NCBI GenBank assembly: GCA_022575985.1
Contig: JAKSXM010000231.1
Coordinates: forward strand, 23,164,501 to 23,228,500
Source: Anagrus nilaparvatae
Taxonomy: Eukaryota; Arthropoda; Insecta; Hymenoptera; Mymaridae
Length of the DNA: 64,000 nt
Direction of reading: 5' to 3'
Positions 22,820 to 34,608 of this stretch are shown here, one piece after another. Under the pieces are notes generated by a model. That model was not told the DNA's origin, searched no databases, and saw only the letters and a program-made list of their open reading frames with translations. Both the position numbers and the translations under genes were made by a program. How positions within the stretch are numbered: the first letter of the stretch is position 1; the number at the start of each line of letters is the position of its first letter.

Positions 22820-22834
22820 ATACAAGACAGACTG
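22820..22834. repeat. 15-bp target-site duplication, right copy
   Basis: Perfect second copy of ATACAAGACAGACTG after the A-rich tail. Confidence 0.8.
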
Positions 22835-22984
22835 AGTGACCGTCTAGGTGTCGCATGGAGGCAGGGACTTGTAGTCGCGCCCAATGCCCAGCAGAAATAG
22901 AGAGAGAAGAAGAGCGGAGAACGATCACTCTAACAGTATAATTTTATCTTTAATATAAAAAACAAAAACACTTTATTCGTACAG

Positions 22985-23216
22985 AAAGTATAATATTGCT
23001 CAAAGATGCTGCTCTTTTGGATTTAAAAAGAAATCTAAAAAAATTGAAGACAACAGAATCACGTAAAAAATACACAGATGAGCGAGAATAGAAGATAGAA
23101 GAAATAACTGCATTATTGGACGACGGCAAATGTTCGATTGGATATTTCTTTGAACAGTTAAGCAAGTGCAAAAGCAAGAATGATTCAATATTTCGTCTCG
23201 CAGATGTTGGTTAGTA
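22985..23216 (+). pseudogene. Exon-like coding fragment with one internal stop
   Basis: After a candidate acceptor (TTCGTACAG), one frame reads a charged, helical-looking stretch: LKDAALLDLKRNLKKLK, then ESRKKYTDERE, a TAG near 23094, then IEEITALLDDGKCSIGYFFE and QLSKCKSKNDSIFRLADVG before a TAG TAA pair. Composition and codon use look protein-like. I do not recognise the family. It could be a decayed host exon or a transposon fragment. Confidence 0.35.
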
Positions 23217-25686
23217 AATCCAAAATATTTTTTTTTTTTTTTTAAGATAATATAATAAATAATTATTTGAGAAACTCTACAGTATATGTCAAATTGAAAT
23301 AATTATATAATATTAAAGTATTTTATTAGCTACAAAAATTACATGAAATGACATTTATTTTAAGTTAAAAGATTTGGGATAGTAGAAATAAAATTTTCAT
23401 TTTAATAACATATTTTACCAATATATTTATCAATTTGTCTGTTTAGAAGCGATTTTTTAACAGGCGAAATGTATGGCTAGGCTGCTTTGCTTGAAATTTC
23501 AAGAAGATTGCTTGAATTGCTTAAAATTTCAAGTATTTAAAGGAAGAAATATAGCTACCGGTAATTTGAAGCGAGTTGCTTTAAAACCGAATGCTTTTTT
23601 CAAATTAAAAATTTAAGCAGTTTTTCAATCAGCTGTACGCTTTTTTAATAGTTGATAATGAAAAAACATATTGTACTTTGTTTGGTACGTAAAAATATGT
23701 TTACTGGCCAATTTTTAAAGCTCTAGGTGGCTTGGTTACGATTTGGCTGCTGTTATTCCAATGATTTTTTTCGAATTCTCAGTCACCCGTTTGCTTTTTA
23801 TTTTCTAGACGCCTATTTTTAAGCCGTATTGGAGCCAGTTTTCGAACGTATTGGCTTTCGATCAAATACACACAAATTAGCTTTTATATAAAAAAATATG
23901 CATCATTTATCTAAAACCGAGTCTTTATGAAACTATAAACCCTAAAGAACTGAATTTTACCTTACCAATGTTAAAAAACAATTTAAATTAATAAAAAATA
24001 TAAGAAAAATGCTCTCTTGTACAACCTTAGGAGATTTTTCTCATCGTTTTCACCAAATCTCGTGTATTATTAAAATCGAGTTTTAAGGATACCTACTCTA
24101 TGCCGAATACTAAAAATGCTTTTAATTACGTTATGCTTTAATAAATTAAAGGAAAGGGTTATATTCACTTATTTATTGCAAATTTATTTTAAATTGGTAT
24201 TTCGATAATCGATTTCTAACTTTCTTACACAAAACAGGTTTTCGATATTTTCAATAAAATTACACATTTTTTTTATTTAAAGGATATTTTTTTAATTATA
24301 ATAAATTCCATTTGTCACTATTACATTTTTTATACTAAACAATTAACAAAATATTTACTAAATTTTCACATAAAAACACAATTTTAAGTATTTATATACT
24401 TAGGTATCACTTTGATTATAAAAAATACGTAGAAACACTTTAAAATTGGAAAAAAATCCTTATTTTATTATTAAAAATATATTAAAATTATATTCTAACA
24501 CTTTTTTTATAAAATTAATGCTTTTTTTACTTTTAAAAACACAAATAAATAAATTTAACTCTTTATTTATTATTTATTATTTATTAAACACTTGTGTTTA
24601 TAATAAAGCTGCGCGCCTTGTTAAAAGTTAAAAGCGGGTTGCATACACACGGCGCGGCGTCTATTTTATTTCCTTAGGTTTTAAAAACATCATATCAATT
24701 ATTACCTTTCGTTAATTAAAATTAAAAAGCAAATTTTAATAAATAAATGTTTAAAATACATGATTATACAAGAGTGTAGTTCATCTGTTGTTTACTATAT
24801 TTTATTCTTATTATAGGTATTTTATATTAAAAAAACAAGAAAAAAGAAGTGAAGAGGGAGTTCAGAAGTAGGTATAGTTATACCTATATAAGAATTCTAT
24901 TAAAACGCGCACGATTTTAACTTAGTTTTAGCGATTTTTAAATTATCGAAAATTAATTCGATCAAAATGATACTATTATCAAAAATAGAATTTGCATTAT
25001 CGAAATTACCTTACCTTGAACACTTGTAATAAATGTAAAATATTAATTATCCATCAATTTTGATATTTTTTTAATTAGCATAATAAAATATAGGATTTTC
25101 CTGATCAAATGCAACAATATTTAACTCCAAATATTAATTTTAAAGTATATTTTTCAACAAATAAAGATACAGCTAGGTATAAGAAAGTGAATTCTGATCG
25201 AAAACCGGCTCCTATACGATAGTAAAATCTGAACCTGACCATATTTTTTTGGAAAAACTTCAGGAAAAGCCGGAAAATTGGAAAAACTAAAGAAATCTAT
25301 ATACAGGACTGTATACAGGACTGTCTACAGGGCTGTATGTATACAGCAGTTACTATATACACGACTGTATACAGTGGCTTTGTATGGGGTGTACGCTACT
25401 TTGCCCTACTGAGTGTCTTTTGCTGATTCACACAAGAAATAATAAGCGACTGACATGGGTCAAAGTAACCCAAATGCAACGGGCCCTTTCCAGGATCAAG
25501 AAGAATCGCCTCATGTCCCAGCAGAGACCTCAGATTAGCGCAAAATCAAACCATCAAAAAACAGCTCATCTCACGATAGAGTATCATGACAAAATCATCA
25601 AGCCTAAGTCATTCCACCTATGGTAAGTCTAAATAACCCCGTTGAGAAGAATGGCATCTTTTCGTCATGCCGTGTCGAACCACTAG
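23217..25686. other. AT-rich intergenic DNA
   Basis: No supported gene. 25295-25380 contains irregular repeats of TATACAGGACTG. A weak open frame at 25384-25626 (+) has no recognised motif and may be chance. The right limit is the edge of the BEL/Pao LTR. Confidence 0.5.
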
Positions 25687-26290
25687 CGTTGACGCAGAGG
25701 TTTTTTATAATTAAAATGAAAATGAACAAAATTATATTTTGGAAATATAGTTTTTATTTTATATTTCTGTGTTCATATCTTGCGAGCATGAACGTGTACG
25801 ACGTACTGAAAGGGACGCCGTTATACAAGTTGGGGGGTTGACGCGCGCGCTGATATATACATATATACATATACTTTAATCACTCAATTTATGACATTCC
25901 AACCATCCATTTTATGAAGTAAAATGAACAGGCGTATGGTAGCAAAAATTTAAAAAAAATGAAAAGTGAAGTTATACAATTGATATATTAAAATTAATCA
26001 TTTTGAAAATAATAATTTTTGAGTGTATATTAGAGTTAATATGATTTTAAAAACAAACATTTACATTTAATTTGAGTTGTCACACTCACACACTTTTTAC
26101 AATTATATACAATTATTTAATGATATATATTTTTTTTATAAATACAATTTTGATTAGTTTATGTTTTTTTTTGTACATTTTGTTGTTTTCTTTTTTAATA
26201 ATAAATAATAAATTAATGAATAAATAAATAAATAAATAAATAAATACAATAAATTACACAATTTTTTACACTATTTACAATTTTAATTAA
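25687..26290 (-). repeat. BEL/Pao 3' LTR (right limit approximate)
   Basis: Starts (C/T)GTTGACGCAGAGG and matches the fragment at 47621-47836 over about 210 bp with few changes. The limit near 26290 is set by the end of the pol frame at 26308, so it is approximate. It contains an AATA microsatellite near 26218-26248. Confidence 0.65.
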
Positions 26291-26307
26291 TACAATTTCA
26301 ATTTTGC

Positions 26308-29300
26308 TTAGTCTGATTCATTGTCTAAAGACGTTAATAAAACTAATTTATGAATCGGTCTAGTTAGCATTGTAGCACTCGTCCTCAGGTCCACAACCCT
26401 CGTCAACTTGTCAGACCCTTTATACACTTTTACTACTCGAGCTAATGGCCACTTTGCTGGTGGCATTGTTTCATCAGTAATCAGCACGATATCATTTACG
26501 GTATATCTCGCTGTGCCAATTTCTATTTTTGTCTAGCTTGCAAAGATTGCAAATAGTCACAGGACGAGCGTTTCCACCAATCCTGTGTCATTTGCTGTAT
26601 CAATTTATATCGATGCGTGGGAGGTATTTTTTGGTCTAAATAAGATGTTTGAGGTATTAAATAAGATTGAGACTGGTTTAATAATAATGAGGGTGACAAA
26701 AATAGGTCTGTGGGATCCTCAGTTAAAGGCAACAGAGGACGCGAATTGAGGCAACATTCTACTTGTTTTAGGAAGGTGTAAAATTCCTCAAATGTGTATT
26801 TAGTACTCCCAAGAACTCTAAGAATGTGGTGTTTGACAGATTTCACCGCAGCTTCCCAGATTCCGCCAAAATGTGGTGCACCAGGAGGGTTAAATTCCCA
26901 GGTAGTACCTTCGTCAGCTAAGAGTCCAACAAGTTTTTGCATGTAGGATGAATACTCTACATACATTTCCTTAAGGATTCTGTCTGCACCTACGAAGGAA
27001 GTACCACGGTCACTCACCAAACGGGTACAAGCTCCACGAGTTGACGTAAACCTATGAAAAGCAGCGATGAAACTTTGACTATCATAGCCTGAAACTAATT
27101 CAATATTGACAGCTTATGTTGCCATACAAACGAATACAACGACATATCCTTTGAAAGACTTAGCACCTCTTGCCTCATGAGTAAGAATACTGAAGGGGCC
27201 CGCATAATCTACACCACTAATTCTGAATGGTTTTTCAGGTTTAGTGACTCTATAAAATGGTAAATTTCCCATTTTTTGAACTTCACGAGAAGAGTTGTAG
27301 CAAATGCAAGAATGACATTTTTTTATTTGAGCTTTAACTAGGTATTTACATTTTATGATTTTGTACATGGAACTAACGGTATAAAATGTTTGCTTAATAG
27401 TGCCATGTATTGTTTTTAAATGAAAAAGTTCTACAAGTAATTGTGAAAGTTTACACTTAAATGGCAAAATTAGAGGATGTTTTTCCTCTTCTGACAAATT
27501 AGAATTTTCAACTCTGCCACCCACTCTTAACAAATTGTCTTGCGAAAAGGTTGAAAGAGTTTAATGATGATTGTTTGAATATTTGAGTAGAATTTTTGAG
27601 GTAATGAATTTCATGTTTATAATGAGCTCTTTGAGCCAAATAGATCCATGTTAATGTCGATCTATTTATTTCCTCTACTGAGGGAGAATGAACAATTGAA
27701 AAATCATATTCTAAATCAAACCATTTGCTAGAAAATAATTCAGACCTATTTAAAAGCTTTTTTGATTTTACAGATATTTCATGAACAAACCTTTGTACAT
27801 AATCAGTAATTCTCAATAATTTTGGTAAGTCTGAATACTTTTCAAGCAAATCCCAGATTTTGACTTTCTTTGATTTTCTCTTTTTGGATGATACATTTAA
27901 ATTAGAACATAGGGCCGAAACCTCTTTGATTTTTAGAGCTTTGCTGTCGCTCATTATTGAATTTGAATCCATCATGAGTTTATTTCCTTCCCACCACAAA
28001 GGGTGATTTATCAGTTCAGAAGGAGAAATTTCACGAGAAACACAATCAGCTGGGTTATTCTATGATCTGACTTGATTCCAAAATGCCCGAGGTACAAGAA
28101 AATGGATATTGGAACATTTATTTGCAATGAAAGGGGGCCACTTTGAAGGGTGATCATAAGTGATCACCCTTCAAAGCCCTTAACCAATGCAACACGTCCG
28201 TCGAATCAGTAAACAAAAACAAATTATTAGGAGGCAATTTTAGAGCACGTAGTACTTTCACAGTTAACCGAGCTAATAGGGCAGCCGCACTAAGTTTTAG
28301 TTTTGGAATTGTGAGTAAGGGTTTCATTGGAGCAACTTTTGATTTTGCTTGAACTAAGTTTATTGAGGTCTTATTGCCATTTATAACTTTTAGATAAACG
28401 CAAGCTCCATAAGCAATTTTAGAGGCGTCAGCAAAACCTATTACTTCAAATTGAGCCTCAGGAACATAATTTAACCATCTACTCAATTTTAAATCATTTA
28501 GAAGTGGAATTTGAGTGTACAAACTTAAAAATTCTGACTTTAGATCATTATGCAATGAATCTTCCCAATCGAGCATGGCAAGCCAGAGCTTTTGAATAAA
28601 AGCTTTAGCAGTTATGACAACAGGTGCTAACCAACCTAAGGGATCATATAATTTTGGTATTGATGACAGCACTTTTCTCTTGGTTATTTTTCCATCCAAT
28701 TTATTAATTGTGATTGTAAACGAGAAATAATCTTCATCAGGGTACCAATTAAAACCAAGTAAGCCATAACACGAGTTCACTGACTCTGCAATTATTGAAC
28801 GAGGAAAGTTTAATAAATTTATATCATTTGCGACCCACTTGTGTAATTTCATACCACCGATCTTGCAGATTCCTATTAAGTCTTTTTGTTTACTCAAGGC
28901 TTCTGATAATGAGTGTCCGCCTGAGCCTGATCCGAGCGTATCATCCATATAAGTTTCCTCATTCAATACTTGCACAGCCAGAGGGTATCAAAATAGGTTC
29001 ACAAGGTTCAAAGAACCTTCATCAATTGCAAGCTGTTTTAAAACTCTAATTGCTAAGAATGGACTGCTAACCATACCATATGTGACGGTTTGCAACGAAT
29101 ACGCTTTAATAGTATTTTGCATACTGGGGCAAACTTGTTGCCAGACTTATCAGAGTTATTGACAGGCTGGAGAAAATATAGGTTTGTGTTTGTTTCTGAC
29201 ATTGAGCAAATGTTCAAACAAATTCTTGTCCACCCTGACGATCAAAAATTTCAGCAAATTCTTTGGCGATATAATTTAGATGATATAATTAATAGACAAC

Positions 29301-30246
29301 TTGTTGAAGTCCTCAGCAGAGCCATTGAAAACTGAGTGAAATTTAGGGTTTTCAGGGTTTATGCTATGTTTTTTAACAAAACCATAATGTGGCAAAAAAT
29401 AACATTTAATCAAATCAACAAATTTTGATATCTTCATGTGTCCAGTATCCTCATAATCTTTCATGAATTTTATCTAAGCTTTTTGAAAAATTAAATCTTT
29501 TGAGAAACGAGCTTCAGTTCTAATTAAAACATTTTTGGCTATCTTGAACGAACCAGTAAATTTTAGATCGTGAGGCTTTGAAACTTTAAATGGAAGTCTG
29601 ACTATATAACGACCTATTTTATCTTTAATGGGTTTGAACAAAAAAGTCCTCCTGTTCTTCCGGACTAAGCAAGAGTGAAGAGGGGTCGAAAAGTTCTTCC
29701 TGTTTCCAGAACTTTTCCAAGTCGAACAAGAGGACAGCAGTTTCTGAATCAACTTTAATTGAACAACACGTAGAGCCTATGCCACAATTACCTGATAAAA
29801 TCCAACATAATTTGGTTTTCATGGCAATAGGTTCATTTGATTCACCTCTCCTGATCCCTTCTTTGACTGTGGAAGCATGGACCGAAGAGCTTAAAAGAAT
29901 TTCTATTTACCATTTGTGTCAAAGTGAGGATCTGCTAATGTTAAATGTTTTAAATAATTTGAATTTGATGCAACATTAGCGGCAGTTGTATATGAGGTTA
30001 TTTTAGGAATGACATTTTCAATTACATCAAGGCTAAAATCCGAATAGAAATGAGGTGCAATATTAATTTGAACTGATTTTTTGCAAGTAAAGTTGTTTTT
30101 GCCACCAACTTCAGTTATTGGAAGTCTTGTTGAAAGACAACGAGAACCTAATTTTTTATAAATATATTCACTAACAAATGAGGCCTGTGAACATTGATCA
30201 ATTTTTGCCCTAACTGGAAGGCGACAACCATTTTCAGAGGTTATAT
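26308..30246 (-). pseudogene. BEL/Pao pol: protease, RT, RNase H, integrase, DUF5641 tail
   Basis: From the 5' side: protease RAKIDQCSQASFVSE (30205-30160; D in place of the active-site DSGS-like motif), a linker, RT with CYFLPHYGFVKK and VFNGSAEDFNKLS (29400-29300), the catalytic YMDD at about 28950, RNase H GFADASKIAYGACVYL (28450-28400) and FTDSTDVLHWL, integrase GVDYAGPF (27215), SDRGTSFVG (27015), PPGAPHFGGIWEAAVKS (26890-26840), then the C-terminal ARYTVNDIVLI and PAKWPLARV block ending at a stop at 26308. Frame breaks occur near 29640, 28990, 28165, 27530 and 26525, and one in-frame TAA at 27113 splits integrase. A 10-bp insertion near 28165 creates a local palindrome. Confidence 0.8.
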
Positions 30247-30454
30247 TGACTACACGGAGAGGGCGCGGCAATCTAATTGTAGGGTTATAAACAAACTGTA
30301 AAATTAAGTGTTATCATATGGGTCCTAAATAAGAGTGTAAAAATGCACCTGATTTTATTAACAAAAATACACTAGAATCGTCGCACTTAGAAATAAAATA
30401 TTATATTGGTTATGACTGCGCATATATACATTTATTTTTAATTTAATAATTAAT

Positions 30455-30486
<32 letters not shown>

Positions 30487-30489
<3 letters not shown>

Positions 30490-30770
30490 GGAAATATGTG
30501 AATCTTACATCAGCCATGGAGTGTTTGCGGGCCTTAAAGACCCGCAAATTTCCATGACCGCCCAGTTGTACAAAGTGTACAACTGGGAGACCACCGGCGA
30601 CCGCGGTCGCCGGCTGCGCCCCAGATTCTTACTGGATAAACACACTTTAAACCCCCCGCGCTTGTTTGTCCCAAACCGGAACTCCCTTTTCAGGTATAAC
30701 TTCAGTTTGGGACGCGCAGCCTAGGCAGCTGGCCGCTGCCTTCCCCCCTGCCTAGGGGCAGGAGAGCTCT
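30487..30770 (-). other. 3' untranslated region with three consecutive perfect hairpins
   Basis: Perfect inverted repeats lie at 30524-30531/30541-30548 (TTTGCGGG), 30561-30571/30577-30587 (CCCAGTTGTAC) and 30594-30601/30606-30613 (CCGGCGAC). Such 3' structures in non-LTR RNAs can be the site bound by the element's own reverse transcriptase; that role is inferred here. Confidence 0.7.
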
Positions 30771-33369
30771 CTACGATAGAAAGCCCTCCTCCTTCTTCTG
30801 CAACAAGGTGGTCCTTACGTACTCTGCTACTTTGTTCCAATTTTCGGAACTCCGTAGCATTTCCGGGACCACCGTCTCCGGCCTCCAAATCGGGAAGGGC
30901 GGGCGCCCCTCCGCGTAGCGCACACATTCGAAGAATGTATGCTCTACTGTATCCTCTAAGCCCGGACAGTGCAAGCACTCCTTTGTTGCCACCTTATGCC
31001 AATGCTTCAACATGACACGGAAATACCCGTGCCCGGTCAGGAATTCGGTAAGGTAGAAATCCACCTCCCCTTGCTGTCGTCCCATCCATGCCTGCAGGTC
31101 TGAGATCAGTCTGCGCGTCCACAGGGCATTTTTCTCTTGGTTATTTTTCCATCGTTTCTTCCATGCTTTCATAGAGTTGAAGCGGGCGCGAGTGGAAGCC
31201 ACTTCGCGCTCATCTACGCTCTCGTAGATGAATTTCCGCTCCAACGCTAGCAGGTCAATGGGTATCACCGAAGCAACAACCTGGATCGCCTCTAGAGATA
31301 CCGTGTGGTATCCGCAGGCGATCTTCACTGCCGCCTGCCTCTGTACCGACGATATTTTTCGTCTGTACTTGGCAGTTTCTGTGGTTTTCGCCCAGACTTC
31401 TGATCCGTAGAGCAGGACAGAGTTGACGACTGACATCAGGAGCCTCCGCTTCCCTGGTTTGGGCCCCCCAATGTTGGCCATGAGCCTTGACAGGGAGGAT
31501 GCGGCCGACGCTGCCTTTTCACACGACCTCTGAAATTGCTCCCAGAAGGTCAGCTTGTTATCAAGCTGAACTCCCAGGTATTTCACCGATGTTCTGGTTC
31601 GGATCGTGTGAGGGTTTCCGCCGTCGTCGATAATTACATCGAAGTCGGTGGGAACCCTTCGACTGGTCAGCAGTACGATCTCCGTTTTTGGGATCGCAAG
31701 CTGGAGCCCGTGATCGCCCATCCAGAGGTTGATCCGTCTCATGACTAGATTCAACCTCTCCTGGGTCACTTCCATGTCCCTGCCAGTTACGGTCAGGGCC
31801 ACGTCGTCGGCGTACCCGATCAGGGAAACTCCTTCCGGGAGGTGGACGCGCAACAAGCCATCATAAAAGGCATTCCACAGGTCCGGTCCGAGAACCGAAC
31901 CTTGCGCGATGCCTGCACTCAAAACCCTTTCACGCCTTCCGTCCAGCGTGTCGTAGAGCAGTCTCCGGTCCCGCAGGTACGCTACCCAGATACCTGGGTA
32001 TCCGGAAATCGTACTCGAGGGACCAAATCATGTCATCCCACCTGGCCAAGTTGAAAGCGTTTTTGACGTCCAGCTTTACCAGAAGGACGTCCTTGCGAAT
32101 TGCAGGCCGCTTTTCCCTCTCAGCCTCTACGGTATCCACGACACGCCGAATGGCGTCTATCGTGGAATGCCCTTCACGAGAACCATGCTGCTCCTCAGAG
32201 AGACCACTGCCCTCCTCGATTGCCCTTCTGAGCCTTGCCCGGAGCAAGCTCTCCATCAGCTTACCAATGGTATTTAACATACACAAAGGTCTGTAAGATG
32301 ATGGAGAGTCCGGGGCTCCCCCCTTGCCCTTGTTCAAGAGCACGAGACGTGCCACCTTCCACTGCTTTGGGAATACTCCAGCCACCAAACAAGCATTGAA
32401 CATGCTTAACAGGATACCAGGGATTACTTTGACCGCTCTTTTGAGCACTTCCGCTGGTATCCCGTCCGGCCCCGGCGCCTTGCCATTTTTCATGGCCTTT
32501 ATGGCCTTGACCATCTCGCCTTCGCTGAACAGCGGCACTTCCTCCCTGGGTATCACCTCAACCGGGTTTTCCCAAGTGGGCCTTTCAGGGAAGAGAGCAC
32601 CGACGATCCGTTCAGTCGACGCCGCGTCCATCATGTTGTCGGACCCCCGGTTCAATTTGCCCATTACGACTTTGTAACCTAGGCCCCAAGGGTCCTTGTT
32701 TACATCTTCACGTAATGAACGCAGACATCGAGCCTTGCTTTGACGGATGGCCTTGGCCAGTCAGTGTTTGGCGTCCTTATGTTCCTGAGAATGAACGGCG
32801 GCCTCAGGTCTGTCCCGTGCTCTTTGCGCCTTTCGTCGTGTCCTGTGGCATTCCTTCCAGAGCTCAGCTATTTCGGGAGTCCACCAGTACACTGGCTTTC
32901 TCCCTTTCCAGGGCCTGCGGTGAGGCATCGAGGCATCACAAGCCCCGCATAATAGAGACGTTACTTTCATAACTAAGATTTCAGCCTCATGGGGACTTGT
33001 GGCCCCTCCATGCCAAGCGGGGATGGACGCTGACTCGATTCGAAGATACTCTTCGAATCTGTCTTCGTCCATTTTTGGGATGTTCCAACCCAAGGGGCGC
33101 CTCCTGTACGGAGGTCGTTGTGAGGTTCCTTCCAATACCCTGAAGGCGATGTAATGATGATCACTACCATTGTATCGATCATCCATCTTCCTCCAGTCGC
33201 CTATTCGCCCGGACGCAGCTTCTGTAGCGAAGGTTATGTCCGGGATAGAGACACCCCAACCCGGCCTTTCGTAGGTGGGCCTGTTGCCTCTATTCTGGAC
33301 CACTAGTTTGCACCTAGTGGCCATTTCGAGCACCATTCGTCCCCTGGGGTTGGTCGTTGGCATCCCCCA
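30771..33369 (-). pseudogene. Non-LTR ORF2 (endonuclease, RT, C-terminal Cys/His), one stop and one frame break
   Basis: 33363-32761 carries the C-terminal half of the endonuclease (SIPDITFATE, SDHHYIAFRVLE). After one in-frame TGA at about 32760 the frame continues to 31930 with NGKAPGPDGIPAEVLK, YRPLCMLNTIGKLMESLL and LLVKLDVKNAFN. A single frame break near 31985 leads into 31922-30771: GIAQGSVLGPDLWN, the catalytic GYADDVAL, KTEIVLLTSRR, VKYLGVQLD, RRLLMSVVNSVLLYGSEVWA, DFYLTEFLTGHGYFR and the final HCPGLEDTVEHTFFEC. Endonuclease N-terminus and ORF1 are missing by truncation. Two lesions in 2.6 kb make this the best preserved RT in the window. Confidence 0.85.
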
Positions 33370-33435
33370 TTATTAGTATAACAATAATAATATAAATATT
33401 ATAAGTCAAAAAATTAAATTCATTCATTTAAATAT

Positions 33436-34304
33436 TTATTTAAAAGCCTTTGAAAACTGTCAGTAGCAAAATTTTCTTAACACAGTTTTTGACCTAAAAA
33501 TTGAAATTTGGTACATAAAAATGATTATTTCTTAAAGAAATGAATACTCAGGAAAAAATTAATCAATTAAAAAAAAAATTATTATTTTACAATGAAAATC
33601 AAGCGAGTAATGCATGTTTAACGTTCAGAAACAGGCTTTTTCAATATAGAACTTCAATCTTTTTTAAGACAAATTTGAGTAAAATCTTAAATTGACGATA
33701 ACTTGACCAATTTATAATTTATTACAATAACCAATTTCATCGTAAAAAGATAAGTTTTTTTTTCTTCTGGAGTGGTTTTTCCCTGGCAATCAGATTTTTT
33801 TATCTATTTTTTTAAATTTTATTTACCTAAAAAGTTATTTTGAAAATTTAGAGTAGCTCAGATACGAAAAATACGGTTTTTGACATAAAAGTGAAAAAAT
33901 CTTTTTGGCACCTATCATCGATTTTTTGTTCACGATTTTTTTCGGTTTTCTGAAAGTTCAAACTACTTGAAAACACGGGTCATATCGATGTGCCCTCAAA
34001 AAAAAAAAAAAATTACGATTCCAGGCTCAAGTAGCACTTTTAAAATATATGCTCAAATAAAAAATTTTTTTTTAATTATTTGAAACCACTATAATTTTAA
34101 TTAAAATTGCATTAAAAAAAACTTTTCTTTTAATTATTTTAAAATTTTCAATTCTTAATCAATTCATAAATTTTTTTAAATGTTAAAAAATAAAAAATAG
34201 ATTACTATAAAAATAATAAGAGAATCTGAAATAATTATTCAAATTTTTTTTTGACTTTTTTTTAAGATGTTCTGTTTTATGTATAAATTAATAATACTTA
34301 TTAA
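33436..34304. other. Non-coding interior of the fold-back element
   Basis: AT-rich, no open frame. 33826-33990 shares GACATAAAAGTG, TTCACGATTTTTTTCGGTTTTC and ACACGGGTCATATCGATG with 55830-55975 and, inverted, with 53580-53690. Confidence 0.6.
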
Positions 34305-34608
34305 TATTTAAATGAATTAATTTAATTTTTTGATTTATTAATATTTATATTGTTATTATTATATTAATAATAATAATTAATTATTAACTTAAAAAATAAG
34401 TGTATATACGCGCAGTCATAACCAATTTAATATTTTATTTCTAGTGTATTTTTGTTAATATAAATGCACCCGAAAATCAGGTGCATTTTTGCACTCTTAT
34501 TTAGGACTCATATGATAACACTTAATTTTCCAGTTTGTTTATAACCCTAAAATTAGAGTGCCGCGCCCTCTCCGTGTAATTCTGTTGCCAATAAATCGAA
34601 TTTGGCTG

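Larger units (their letters stand above)
30461..33369 (-). mobile_element. GC-rich R1-like non-LTR retrotransposon, 5'-truncated
   Basis: Poly(T) at 30457-30486 marks the poly(A) tail; the element then reads leftwards from a truncation inside the endonuclease (TGG GGG ATG CCA at 33369). It is markedly GC-richer than everything around it. It lies in one arm of the fold-back element, and the arm sequence resumes at 33370. A short target duplication (TTATT) is plausible but blurred by the poly(T). Few lesions suggest it is the youngest non-LTR insertion here. Confidence 0.88.
30251..34578. mobile_element. Fold-back / long-TIR element inserted in BEL/Pao, itself interrupted
   Basis: Left end TACACGGAGAGGGCGCGGCA and right end (complement of TACACGGAGAGGGCGCGGCA with one change) begin inverted arms that run through GGGTTATAAACAAACTG, GTTATCATATG and TTATGACTGCGC for about 200 bp. 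The left arm is then split by the non-LTR element at 30461-33369 and resumes at 33370-33435, pairing with 34305-34375. Without that insertion the element is about 1.4 kb and non-coding. It interrupts BEL/Pao between the zinc knuckles and protease. The interior at about 33826-33990 is similar to the arm ends of the 2.5 kb palindrome at 53513-56042. Confidence 0.8.

Noticed and set aside
25384..25841. Two plus-strand frames as genes
   Set aside because: The first has no recognised motif; the second runs across the BEL/Pao LTR edge.
30246..34582. Target-site duplication for the fold-back in BEL/Pao
   Set aside because: Left flank TTGAC and right flank ATTCT do not match.
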